Source: JAJPHF01 sp035293805 (GTDB taxonomy: Bacteria > Chloroflexota > UBA6077 > JAJPHF01). Taken from it: a stretch of DNA of 64,000 bases. Position 1 is the stretch's first letter; each line of letters opens with the position of its first letter. The position numbers were made by a program, and so were the translations under genes. This document shows, piece by piece, positions 54,277-62,888 of this stretch. A model generated the notes under the pieces. It had not been told where the DNA came from. It searched no databases and worked only from the letters and a program-made list of their open reading frames with translations. The stretch covers positions 124,001-188,000 of the forward strand of contig DATGMD010000001.1 of NCBI GenBank assembly GCA_035293805.1. The letters run 5' to 3'.

Positions 54277-55899
54277 GTGAACGCTGAGGAGGCGCGGCCG
54301 GGCGCGGCTCTCGGCGTGACGGGCCGGCGCGGTGGCCGCCGCACGCTAACCCTCGACCACGTCTGGCTCGTCGGCACGCTCGTGTTCGCCTTCCTCACGG
54401 GCACCTTGCTGGCCGCCGAGCAGCCGGACTACTGGTGGACGGTGAAGCTGGGCGAGGGGCTGTGGGCGACGCACCAGCTACCCCCCGCCGACCCGCTGGC
54501 CTTCACGTCCACGCGCCAGCCGTACGTGGAGCAGCAATGGCTGGCCCAGCTTGTCCTCGCCGCCGTCCACGGCTGGGGCGGGCTGGAGGCGGCGCTGCTG
54601 CTGCGGGCGGCGATCCTGGTGCTGACGGCCGCCCTGCTCTACCACGCCGCGCGGCGGGCCGGTGCCGGCGCGCCGGCGGCGGCCACGGCCTGCTCTCTGG
54701 CGATGCTGTCCGTCGTCGGCGGCGCCGCCATTCGCCCGCAGCTACTGGCGATCCCTCTGTTCGCGCTGTTCCTGCTCGGCACGACCACCTCGGCGGGGCG
54801 GGGCTGGACGCTCTGGGCGCTGCCGGCGGCGATGGTCGTCTGGGCGAACGCCCATGGCTCGTTCCCGCTCGGCATCGCGCTGGTCGGCATCGCCCTGTTG
54901 GCGCGCGCGCTGGAAGAGCTGGCCCCGTTGGACGGGCTCGTGGGAGTCTGGCGCCGCGTGTGGCGCGAGCCGCTCACGCGCCGGCTCGCGCTGCTGCTCG
55001 GGCTGTGCCTGCTGGCGCCGCTCGTGAACCCGTACGGTGCCGGGATCATCCCGTGGCTGGTCGACTACCTCACGTTCAACCTCGGCGGTACGGGCCTCGC
55101 GACGCTGTCGCAGGAATGGCTGCCGACGAGCCTCGGCACCGTCCACGGCACGCTGTTCTTCCTCGGCGCATTCGTGCTGGCGGTCGTGCTGCTGCGCGCC
55201 GGCCCGCCGCGCCTGGCCGACCTGCTGCGTCTGCTCGTCTTCGGCGTACTGGCGCTCCAGGCGGTGCGGAGCACGCTGTGGTGGGCGATGGTCGCCGCGC
55301 CGGTGCTCGCGTGGGGCATCACCGTGGCGGTCCGGGGGCCGGGGCGTGTGGATAAGGCAGCGTCCGCGGGCGGGACCATTGGGGATGCGAGCGCCGATCG
55401 CGTGGGGGTTCCGGCGCTGAACGCGGTGATCGTGGCGGGGTTCCTGGCCGTGGCCGCGCTCAGTCTGCCGTGGCTGCGGCCGCTGGGACTGCTGTTCGCG
55501 CCCGACCGCTGGCCGATCCAGGGGCCGGACTTGCCGGTGGCGGCGGCCGATCGGCTGGCGACGCTGCCGACCACGCGCCTGTACAACGCAATGGACTGGG
55601 GCGGCTACCTGGCCTGGCGCCTGGCGCCTCGGCAGCGCATCTTCGTGGACGCGCGGTTCCAACTCTACCCGCCCGTGGTGTACCAGGACTACTTCGCCAT
55701 CGCCAACGCCGCGCCGGGCTGGGCCGAGTGCTTGGCGGCTCACGCTGTGGATGGCATCGTCATCAGCCGCGCCGACCAGCCCGCGCTCCTACGCGCGCTC
55801 GTCGGCGCCGGGGGCTGGCAGGCCGTGTACTGCGACGATGTTGCCGCCGTGTACGTGCGGCGCGAACTGGCTGGCCCTGACTCGCGCGAGGGCTGCTAA
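54277..55899 (+). CDS. GT-C-like multipass membrane protein, second type, copy a
   Basis: 540 residues from GTG 54277 with AGGAGG seven bases upstream. EQPDYWWTVKLGEGLW in the first loop, EQQWLAQLVLAAVHGWGGL, IRPQLLAIPLFALFLL, VVWANAHGSFPLG and QEWLPTSLGT precede a C-terminal soluble part. That part contains NAMDWGGYLAWRL, then QRIFVDARFQLYP. The same blocks recur in copy b (57586-59145). This type is widespread in Chloroflexota as uncharacterised membrane proteins; a glycosyltransferase role is inferred from architecture and neighbours only. Confidence 0.7.
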   Translation: MNAEEARPGAALGVTGRRGGRRTLTLDHVWLVGTLVFAFLTGTLLAAEQPDYWWTVKLGEGLWATHQLPPADPLAFTSTRQPYVEQQWLAQLVLAAVHGWGGLEAALLLRAAILVLTAALLYHAARRAGAGAPAAATACSLAMLSVVGGAAIRPQLLAIPLFALFLLGTTTSAGRGWTLWALPAAMVVWANAHGSFPLGIALVGIALLARALEELAPLDGLVGVWRRVWREPLTRRLALLLGLCLLAPLVNPYGAGIIPWLVDYLTFNLGGTGLATLSQEWLPTSLGTVHGTLFFLGAFVLAVVLLRAGPPRLADLLRLLVFGVLALQAVRSTLWWAMVAAPVLAWGITVAVRGPGRVDKAASAGGTIGDASADRVGVPALNAVIVAGFLAVAALSLPWLRPLGLLFAPDRWPIQGPDLPVAAADRLATLPTTRLYNAMDWGGYLAWRLAPRQRIFVDARFQLYPPVVYQDYFAIANAAPGWAECLAAHAVDGIVISRADQPALLRALVGAGGWQAVYCDDVAAVYVRRELAGPDSREGC

Positions 55900-56105
55900 G
55901 CTGGCCAACTAGCCGGTTGAGTGGTGTGCGACGCAACTGCCGGCGGGAGGATAGCACGCGGCCCGGTGGACGGACGGTCCTGGCGCTGAAGGCGGTGCCG
56001 AACGACGTTACGGTGGCCCGGGGACACACGGAGAGCCTGCGCGGCGCTCTTCACCCACTCTGCACTTCGAAGCGCTCAAACGGCGACCGGAGCATGCAGG
56101 CGACT

Positions 56106-56114
56106 TGCTATCAT
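56106..56114 (+). promoter_or_regulatory. extended -10 promoter before paralog 5
   Basis: TGCTATCAT followed by CGC, 38 bp before the paralog 5 ATG, matching the pattern at 4791 and 52825. No clear -35. The 252-bp gap shows nothing else. Confidence 0.45.
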
Positions 56115-56151
56115 CGCAGCGAGGGCAATCCCGGCGGGAGTACCGATCGCT

Positions 56152-57552
56152 ATGGCAACCCCCAAATGCTATGCTGGTCCGACGGCGCTAGGGCTACCCG
56201 GCGAACGCGGCGCAGAACGCTGGGGCCGCTGGGCGATGCTGATTGGCGGCGGCGCGCTCGGGATTACCCTCCTCGCCGTGAATGCTGTGCGGATCCACGC
56301 CACGATCAGCGGATCGATCGCCGTTGGCGACGACTTCACCTCGTATTGGAATGGCGCCAGGAGCGTTGCCGATGGCCACAGCCCTTATGAGTGGCTGGCC
56401 GAGAACCGTCCATATGCTACGCCCAATGCCGATTACTTCTATCCACCGTTGCTGGCGCTGCTGCTCGCGCCCTTCACGCGTCTGCTCGACTATCCCGCGG
56501 CCCGCTGGTCATGGCTCTTCCTTGGGGTGGTCTGCCTGGCTGGCGGAGTAGGGCTGACCTGGCGCGCGAGTGATCTGCACTTGCGCGGGCGCCGGCTGCT
56601 GGCGCTGGTGCCCTGTATCGGCGTGCTGCCATCGGTTGTCGTAGCGCTAGGTATCGGCCAGCTCAGCCCCATCCTGCTGCTCGTCGTCGCCGCGGGCTAC
56701 GCCGCCATCAGGGCAGGCCGCCCGGTTCTGCTTGGAGCCGCCGTGGCGGTAGCAGCGGGCCTCAAGGGGTTCCCCGCGCTGCTGGGACTCTATCTCGTTC
56801 TGGGCCGCCGCTACCAGGCCTGCGTCAGCACGGCGCTGCTAGCGCTGCTCGAGCTCGCGGCCTCCGTAGCGGTGCTGGGATGGGAGCCGCACCGCGAGTA
56901 CCTGACCGCCGTCGTGGCCACGCTGCATTACTGGTACGGTATGCCGTCCAACGTGTCAATCGTAGGCTTTTTCACACGGTTGCTTAGCGACAATGCGTTC
57001 ACCACGCCTGTTGTCTCCGCCGAAGCACTGGCGGCTGGCCTCACCGCGCTGTGTGCGGCGGGGATTCTCGGCGCAAGCGCCTATGCAGTATGGCGCGCGC
57101 GAGCGGCTCGCCAGAGCCGGTCGCGCGCCTACGCGATGGTAGTCGTAGCCAGCTTACTGCTGTCTCCGATCAACGGTCATTACAATCTCATGATCGCGCT
57201 AGTGGGGCTCGTGGCAGCCGCGGCATACGTTCAAGCGACCTGGCCGGGGCACTTGCGATGGCTGTTGTGGGTGGGTCTGCTGCTGAGCCTGCCCGTCGAG
57301 TACTGCGATCTGGGGCCGGAGCAATGGTGCCAGAGTTACTTTCCTCTGGTGCCGCTGGCAGCGCTTCCCTGGCGCTACGGCTGGGGCAACCTGCTGAGCT
57401 GCGGCCCACTGGTTGGGCTCATTCTGTTGTGGGCCCTACTGGTCCGTAGTTGCCTCGAACCTTCCGCCGCCACCGTGCCGGCCATAGACAGCGAAGCGAG
57501 CACCGGTCAGACGCTAGGCGGTTTCAGTACGACAGGGGACCTACCGGTGTGA
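56152..57552 (+). CDS. GT87-like membrane glycosyltransferase, paralog 5
   Basis: 466 residues. VGDDFTSYWNGARSVADGHSPYEWLAENRP, YFYPPLLALLLAPFTRLLDYPAARW, SNVSIVGFFTRLLSDNAF, LLLSPINGHYNLMIALVGL, LPVEYCDLGPEQWC and LPWRYGWGNLL align block for block with paralogs 1-3. Base composition is noticeably less GC-extreme than paralog 3, suggesting an older or independently acquired copy. It precedes copy b of the second membrane family by 33 bp. Confidence 0.8.
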   Translation: MATPKCYAGPTALGLPGERGAERWGRWAMLIGGGALGITLLAVNAVRIHATISGSIAVGDDFTSYWNGARSVADGHSPYEWLAENRPYATPNADYFYPPLLALLLAPFTRLLDYPAARWSWLFLGVVCLAGGVGLTWRASDLHLRGRRLLALVPCIGVLPSVVVALGIGQLSPILLLVVAAGYAAIRAGRPVLLGAAVAVAAGLKGFPALLGLYLVLGRRYQACVSTALLALLELAASVAVLGWEPHREYLTAVVATLHYWYGMPSNVSIVGFFTRLLSDNAFTTPVVSAEALAAGLTALCAAGILGASAYAVWRARAARQSRSRAYAMVVVASLLLSPINGHYNLMIALVGLVAAAAYVQATWPGHLRWLLWVGLLLSLPVEYCDLGPEQWCQSYFPLVPLAALPWRYGWGNLLSCGPLVGLILLWALLVRSCLEPSAATVPAIDSEASTGQTLGGFSTTGDLPV

Positions 57553-57585
57553 ATCTGGCCGCCGCGATGCTCGCATGAGTCTCCC

Positions 57586-59145
57586 ATGATTGTGAGCCTC
57601 CGTAGCCGGGCGCTGAGTAAGCGGCGGCCTGCGCTTGTCGCTCTCGACGTCGTATGGGTCGCGCTCGCGGCGGCGTACCCGTTCATCGTGCTGAGCTTCG
57701 CCACGCTGCAAGTGGACGATGGCGACCTGTGGTGGTCGCTAGCCCTGGGCCGCGCCGTATGGCAGGCGGGCGCGCTGCCAAGCGCCGAGCCGCTTGCCTA
57801 CACTCCCGCGCCTGGTGCCTATATCCAGGGGCAATGGCTAGCAGATGTGCTACTGTATGGGACCTACTTGCTCGGCGGCTTCGCCTTGCTCGTGGTGCTC
57901 CGCGCGGCTATTGTGGCCGTGGTATTTGGGCTGCTATACGTGGGGTGTCGTCGCGCCGGGGCTGTTCCCGCCGTGGCCGGCCTGTGCACCGTGCTAGCGC
58001 TGCCCCTAGTCAACGTTGGGCTGGCGCTCCGCCCCCAGCTCTTCGCGCTTGTGCCGTTCGTGCTCTACCTCGAGGCGACGCGCCGACCGTGCCGTACTGG
58101 CGCCGCGCTCTACGCGCTCCCACTCGTCATGGTGTTCTGGGCGAACGTCCACGGCTCATTCTTGCTGGGTCTCGGGCTGGTGGCCCTGGCCCTCGTCGGC
58201 CAGCTGCTGGACCTGCTGGCCGCCGGGGCTGGGGGACGCATCGTCGCCAACGGCGGGCTGCGGCGGCTGGGGGGCGTGCTGGTAGCGAGCAGTCTGGCAC
58301 CGCTGGTGAGCCCCCACGGGCTCCGCGCGCTGGAGTACCTCCGCAGCCTGCTCACCGTGTCGCCCGGCCACCGCCAGCTTGGCGGCCTGCTGACCGAGTG
58401 GCTGCCGACGAGCCTGGCGACGCCGGGCGGGGTGCCGTTCTTCGTCTCGCTCGTCGTGCTGCTGCTCGTGCTGTACGTCAACGCCCGCTGGCGCACGGGC
58501 CGCCCGCGCGCGGCGTTCGGGCTCGGGACGGCGGAGGCGGCGCGGCTGCTGACGTTCGCCTGGCTGGCGCTGCGGTGGATCCGGGCGATCGTCTGGTGGG
58601 GGCTGGTGCTGCCGGCGCCGCTCGCCGGCCTACTCCAGCGCGCGCTCGTCGGCAAGCCAGCCGGTCCCGCGCCGCCCGGCCGCCCCGCCCTCAACCGGCT
58701 CCTGCTGGGCCTGACGCTCGTGCTGGCGGTGGGCTCGCTGCCGTGGTGGCGCGCGCGGCTGCCGGGACTCGCGCCCGAGGCCCGGGCCGTCGTCGAGCCG
58801 TCGCCGCTCGCCGCGGCCGCCGACCTGGTACTGCCCGACGCGCGCGCCGGGCACGTCTTTCATTACATCGCCTGGGGCGGCTATCTGGCCTGGCGCCTCG
58901 GACCAAGCCAGCGCATCTTCGTGGACGGCCGCTACGAGGCCTACCGCCCCGAGGTCTTCGACGACTACGCGCGCATTAGCGCGGCCGAGCCGGGGTGGGA
59001 CGCGCGCCTCGCGGGCTACGGCGTCGGCCAATTGGTGCTGAGCCGCACCGGCCAGCCAGGCCTGGTGGAAGCCGTGGCGCGCTCGCCCGCCTGGCAGCCA
59101 GTGTTCGAGCAGGGGGACGTGGTGGTGTACCGGAGGGGGACCTAA
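57586..59145 (+). CDS. GT-C-like multipass membrane protein, second type, copy b
   Basis: 519 residues. DDGDLWWSLALGRAVW, GQWLADVLLYGTYLLGGF, LRPQLFALVPFVLYLEATRR, VFWANVHGSFLLG, TEWLPTSLAT, YIAWGGYLAWRLGPSQRIFV and DGRYEAYRPEVFDDY correspond one-to-one with copy a. About ten helices and a soluble C-terminal domain ending VFEQGDVVVYRR. The paired order GT87-type then second-type occurs twice (52928/54277 and 56152/57586), implying a block duplication. Confidence 0.7.
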   Translation: MIVSLRSRALSKRRPALVALDVVWVALAAAYPFIVLSFATLQVDDGDLWWSLALGRAVWQAGALPSAEPLAYTPAPGAYIQGQWLADVLLYGTYLLGGFALLVVLRAAIVAVVFGLLYVGCRRAGAVPAVAGLCTVLALPLVNVGLALRPQLFALVPFVLYLEATRRPCRTGAALYALPLVMVFWANVHGSFLLGLGLVALALVGQLLDLLAAGAGGRIVANGGLRRLGGVLVASSLAPLVSPHGLRALEYLRSLLTVSPGHRQLGGLLTEWLPTSLATPGGVPFFVSLVVLLLVLYVNARWRTGRPRAAFGLGTAEAARLLTFAWLALRWIRAIVWWGLVLPAPLAGLLQRALVGKPAGPAPPGRPALNRLLLGLTLVLAVGSLPWWRARLPGLAPEARAVVEPSPLAAAADLVLPDARAGHVFHYIAWGGYLAWRLGPSQRIFVDGRYEAYRPEVFDDYARISAAEPGWDARLAGYGVGQLVLSRTGQPGLVEAVARSPAWQPVFEQGDVVVYRRGT

Positions 59146-59152
59146 CCCCCGG

Positions 59153-59179
59153 CCCCCCTTCCCTCGGAAGGAAGGGGGG
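59153..59179. terminator. hairpin between convergent genes (bidirectional terminator candidate)
   Basis: Ten-bp perfect stem CCCCCCTTCC/GGAAGGGGGG with a 7-base loop, between the end of copy b and the end of hisC. Further C-rich and G-rich complementary tracts extend to about 59236. No U-tract, so termination would be structure-based. Confidence 0.5.
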
Positions 59180-59238
59180 AGCCACCCCGGCCTCGTCCTC
59201 TCCCCTCCCCGCAGCGAGAGCGGGGCCGGGGGGGTGGG

Positions 59239-60348
59239 TCACGCCGGCGCGACGGCTCGCAGGGCGCTTACCAGCAGATCGGTGTGCTCGGGCTTGCCGA
59301 CGGTAATGCGGAGGCCCTGCACGATCCGCGGCGGGCCGCCGAAGTGACGCACCGAGATGCCGTGTTCCACGACCAAGCGCTCGCGGACGTCGCGGGCGCT
59401 GCCGCGCGTGACCTCGACGTACAGGAAATTGCCCTCAGAGGGGTAGACGCGCAGCCAGTCCAGCTCGGCGAGAGCAGCCGCCATGCGCGCTCGCTCGGCG
59501 ACGATCCTCCGCACACAGTCCTGGACGTAGTCGAGGTCCTTCAGCGACTCGCGCACGGCGATGCCCGCCGGCACGCTGAGGTTGAACGGGCTCTTGATCT
59601 TCCACAGGTGCTGCAGCACGCTCTCCTGCGCGACGACGGCGCCGGCGCGGAAGCCGGCCAGCCCCGCCCATTTGCTGAACGTCCGCAGCACGATCAGGTT
59701 CTCGTGCTCCAGCACGTCGCGCACCATTGTCTGGTTGGTGAACTCCGCGTAGGCCTCGTCCACGACGACGATGCGGCCCGTCTCCAGCAGGCGCTCGATG
59801 GCGGCGCGCGGCGTCGCGGTCGCGGTCGGGTTGTTCGGCGTCGCGACGAAGATGAGCTTGGTGCGGTCGGTCACGGCGCGCAGCCCGGCGTCCACGTCGA
59901 TCGCGAACTGCTCGTTGCGCGGGACGTAGACCATGCGGCCGCCCATCAGCCCCGAGTAGATCGGGTACATGGCGAAGCTCGGGCTGAAGTCGATTACCTC
60001 GTCGCCCGGGTCCAGATAGACCATCGTCAGCAGGTGGATATACTCGTCCGACCCGGCGCCCAGCAGCACATTCTCGGCCGGCACGCCGTAGTATGCGGCC
60101 GCGGCCTCGCGGGTCGCGACCTGCTCGGGGTCGGGGTAGATCTGGTGGCGATCGTAGGCGCCGAGGGCCGCCCGGACGCGGGGCGACGGACCGTAGAGGT
60201 TCTCGTTGGCGTCGAGCTTGACCAGGCGCTCGACGGGTAGGCCGGACCGCTGGGCCAGCACCTCCTCGGTCTCGGCCGGCACGTAGGGCTGAATGTCGGC
60301 GATCACCGGCCGCACCAGTTGCGGCGTCGCCCGCGGTTTCACGCTCAT
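59239..60348 (-). CDS. hisC: histidinol-phosphate aminotransferase
   Basis: PLP aminotransferase fold type I. KLDANENLYGPSPRV, LLGAGSDEYIHLL, VATPNNPTATAT, VVDEAYAEF and the Schiff-base lysine in LRTFSKWAGLAGFRAG are in order, with LRITVG at the C-terminus. It has 369 residues. AAGGAG lies six bases before the ATG. It is 29 bp downstream of hisD, last in the visible his cluster. Confidence 0.96.
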   Translation of the reverse strand: MSVKPRATPQLVRPVIADIQPYVPAETEEVLAQRSGLPVERLVKLDANENLYGPSPRVRAALGAYDRHQIYPDPEQVATREAAAAYYGVPAENVLLGAGSDEYIHLLTMVYLDPGDEVIDFSPSFAMYPIYSGLMGGRMVYVPRNEQFAIDVDAGLRAVTDRTKLIFVATPNNPTATATPRAAIERLLETGRIVVVDEAYAEFTNQTMVRDVLEHENLIVLRTFSKWAGLAGFRAGAVVAQESVLQHLWKIKSPFNLSVPAGIAVRESLKDLDYVQDCVRRIVAERARMAAALAELDWLRVYPSEGNFLYVEVTRGSARDVRERLVVEHGISVRHFGGPPRIVQGLRITVGKPEHTDLLVSALRAVAPA

Positions 60349-60377
60349 CTCGTTCTCCTTGATCAGGGCACCGTCCC

Positions 60378-61730
60378 TTAGCCCTGCCGCGCCTGTTCGC
60401 TATCCAGCCGCAGGCGAATCGCCTGGGCGTGCGCTTCCAGGCCCTCGGCCTCGGCCAGCGCAATCGCCGGCGGCCCGAGGGTCGCCAGGTCGTTCGGGCC
60501 GAAGGCGAATACCGACGTCACTTTCACGAAGTCGTCGATGCCGACCGGCGAGGCGAAGCGGGCCGCCCCGCTGGTCGGCATGATGTGGCTCGGCCCGGCG
60601 GTGTAGTCGCCCAGCGCCTCCACCGACCGCTCGCCCACGAACACGCCGCCCGCGTTGCGCACCAGCCCGAGATACTGCCACGGCTCGCGCACGCACAGGC
60701 ACAGGTGCTCGGGCGCGTACTCGTTGGCGAAAGCGAGCGCCTCGGCCACCGAGTCCACGAGCACGACGCCGCCGCGCGCCGCGAACGCCTGGCTGGCGAC
60801 CTCGCGGCGCGGCGCCCGCGCCAGCAGCTCGGCCAGCTCGGCCTGCACGCGCCCGGCCCAGGCGCGCGAGGTGCAGAGCAGGATCGATTGGGCGAGCGGG
60901 TCGTGCTCGGCCTGCGCCAGCAAGTCCGCGGCGAGCGCGCGGGGCTCGGCCGAATCGTCGGCCAGCACGATCGTCTCGGTCGGGCCGGGCAGCCCGTCGG
61001 TGCCGACGACGCCGTAGACCGCGCGTTTCGCGAGCACGACGAAGATGTTGCCCGGCCCGACGATCTTGTCGACGCGCGGAATCTGCGCCGTGCCGTAGGC
61101 CAGCGCGGCGATCGCCTGCGCGCCGCCGACGCGATACACGGCGTCGGCCTCGGCGACGCGCGCGGCCACTAGCACGCTCGGCGTCACCGTGCCGTCGGCG
61201 CGCGGCGGCGTCGCCACCACGATCTCTCGCACGCCCGCCACCCGCGCCGGCACGACGGCCATAACGACCGAGCTGGGGTACGCGGCGCGGCCGCCGGGCG
61301 CGTAGACGCCCACGCGGTCGAGCGGCAGGATGAGCTGGCCGAGGGCGCCCTCGCCGCGGAAGTCGAGCCACGACTGGCGCCGGGCGCGCTCGTGGAAGGC
61401 GCGGACCCGCCGGGCCGCGACCTCCAGCGCCTCCACCAGGGCTGGCGGGGCGCTCGCGACGGCGGCGTCGAGCGCCGCATCGTCCACGCGGAACGTGTCC
61501 ACCGCCACGCTGTCGAACGCCTCGCCGTAGCGACGCAGGGCCTCGTCGCCGTCGGCGCGCACGTCGGCGATCACCCGCGCGACCACCTGCTCGGCGGTCA
61601 GGTCGGCGCCGAACACGGCGCGGATGCGCGCCCGCACCCCCTCCGGCAGCTCGACCTCGCCGAAGCGGCGGCTGGCGAGGATCGTCTTCCGCGCGGCGTC
61701 TAGCCCATCGTACACGCGCAGCAAGCTCAT
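60378..61730 (-). CDS. hisD: histidinol dehydrogenase
   Basis: NAD- and Zn-dependent last two steps of histidine synthesis. GVYAPGGRAAYPSSVVMAVVPARVAGV, VDKIVGPGNIFVVLAK, DLLAQAEHDPLAQS, NEYAPEHLCLCV and GPSHIMPTSGAARFASP contain the catalytic and zinc-binding residues. 450 residues from ATG 61730, which has GGAG five bases upstream; an earlier GTG is less favourable. It is 33 bp after the hisG stop, inside or next to repeat element D. Confidence 0.97.
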   Translation of the reverse strand: MSLLRVYDGLDAARKTILASRRFGEVELPEGVRARIRAVFGADLTAEQVVARVIADVRADGDEALRRYGEAFDSVAVDTFRVDDAALDAAVASAPPALVEALEVAARRVRAFHERARRQSWLDFRGEGALGQLILPLDRVGVYAPGGRAAYPSSVVMAVVPARVAGVREIVVATPPRADGTVTPSVLVAARVAEADAVYRVGGAQAIAALAYGTAQIPRVDKIVGPGNIFVVLAKRAVYGVVGTDGLPGPTETIVLADDSAEPRALAADLLAQAEHDPLAQSILLCTSRAWAGRVQAELAELLARAPRREVASQAFAARGGVVLVDSVAEALAFANEYAPEHLCLCVREPWQYLGLVRNAGGVFVGERSVEALGDYTAGPSHIMPTSGAARFASPVGIDDFVKVTSVFAFGPNDLATLGPPAIALAEAEGLEAHAQAIRLRLDSEQARQG

Positions 61731-61747
61731 GAGCACTCCGTGCGAGT

Positions 61748-61864
61748 TATCAGCGGTCAGTCGTCAGGAGACGGGCGTGGTTACCTCGGGCACGGGGCGC
61801 TCCCCCGCCTGGGCCGCTGGCGATTGCTGGCTGATAGCTGACGGCTGACGGCTGACGGCTCTTC
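61748..61864. repeat. composite heptamer inverted array, element D (hisD/hisG junction)
   Basis: Left arm units TATCAGC, GGTCAGT, CGTCAGG (61748-61768); core; right arm units in register from 61816 to 61864 (GCTGGCG, one degenerate, GCTGATA, GCTGACG three times, GCTCTTC). The right arm encodes the C-terminal tail of HisG and the left arm supplies its TGA stop. Confidence 0.87.
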
Positions 61865-62888
61865 CCAACTGCCGCTGCAGCGCCTCGAAGTGCCACGAGC
61901 GGTGCTCGAAGACGTAGTGGAGGTCTTGTACGGTCATGTCCACGGCGCCGGCCTTGCGAAGCTGCTCCACGGCCGGGAGAAGCTGATCGCGGCGGGCGAT
62001 GATCGTGACCGCGAACCACTTGTGGTCGCCCTCCGCCTTCGAGTACACGCGCGCGATCGTCGGGCCGCGCAGCCCCGCGCTCGTCTCGTGGGCGGTGATG
62101 CGGCGGGCGACCGCCTCCTCGGACTCGCCGCTCACGTTCGCGGTGATGCTCGCGTAGTTGCGGCCGCGCAGGTAGGCCTCGATCAGCTCCAGGATGGCCC
62201 GCGTCCGTTGCAGCTTCGCGTCGCTGGCGGCCAGCGCGCGGCGGTTGCCGATGAGGCAGGCCTCGGAGCGCAGGATCGTCCCGCCGGCGATCGTCTTCAG
62301 GCGGTTCTCGCGCAGCGTCACGCCGCTCGTCATCAGGTCGGCCACGATGTCGCCGTAGCCCATCGTCGGCGCCGCCTCCAGCGCGCCCTGGCTGCTCACG
62401 ATGTTGAAGTAGTTGATGCCGTGCTCGTAGAGGAAGTGGCGCGTTAGGTTGGCGTACTTGGTCGCCACGCGCAGCTCGCCGCCCTTCGCGCGGAGCTGCG
62501 TGGCCACTTCCGCCAGGTCGGCGATGCTCTTCACGTCGAGCCAGGCGTCGGGCACGGCGAGCACGAGCTGGCAGCGCCCGTAGCCCAGCTCGGGGTACAG
62601 CACCTCGACGGTGCCCTCCTCGTGCTCGTGCTCGCGCACGATGTCGTAGCCCGTGATGCCCAGGTCGACGCTGCCCTCGTCCACCTTCTCGAAGATGTCG
62701 GCGGCGCGCTGGAAGATCACCGTCACGCCGGCCGGGGTGCGGAGCGCCGCCCGGTACTGGCGCGGGTTGCTGCGATCGACGCTCAGGCCGCAGGCCGCGA
62801 GGAAGCTCACCGTGGCATCTTCCATGCCCTTGCTGGGCAGCGCCAGGCGCAGCTCCTCGCTCGCGCGCCGCTCGGCGGCTCTAGCCAT
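61764..62888 (-). CDS. hisG: ATP phosphoribosyltransferase, long form with C-terminal regulatory domain
   Basis: First histidine step. The catalytic part (1-215) has LRLALPSKGME, DLGITGYDIV, GRCQLVLAVP, RVATKYANLTRHF, GALEAAPTMGYGDIVADLMTSG and TLREN. Residues ~230-335 form the ACT-like regulatory domain of the long HisG class (PTIARVYSK, WFAVTIIARRDQLLPAVEQLRKAGA). 374 residues in all, because repeat element D adds a ~35-residue tail (AVSRQPSAISQQS onward). It overlaps the upstream HisRS-like gene by eight bases. Confidence 0.95.
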   Translation of the reverse strand: MARAAERRASEELRLALPSKGMEDATVSFLAACGLSVDRSNPRQYRAALRTPAGVTVIFQRAADIFEKVDEGSVDLGITGYDIVREHEHEEGTVEVLYPELGYGRCQLVLAVPDAWLDVKSIADLAEVATQLRAKGGELRVATKYANLTRHFLYEHGINYFNIVSSQGALEAAPTMGYGDIVADLMTSGVTLRENRLKTIAGGTILRSEACLIGNRRALAASDAKLQRTRAILELIEAYLRGRNYASITANVSGESEEAVARRITAHETSAGLRGPTIARVYSKAEGDHKWFAVTIIARRDQLLPAVEQLRKAGAVDMTVQDLHYVFEHRSWHFEALQRQLGRAVSRQPSAISQQSPAAQAGERPVPEVTTPVS

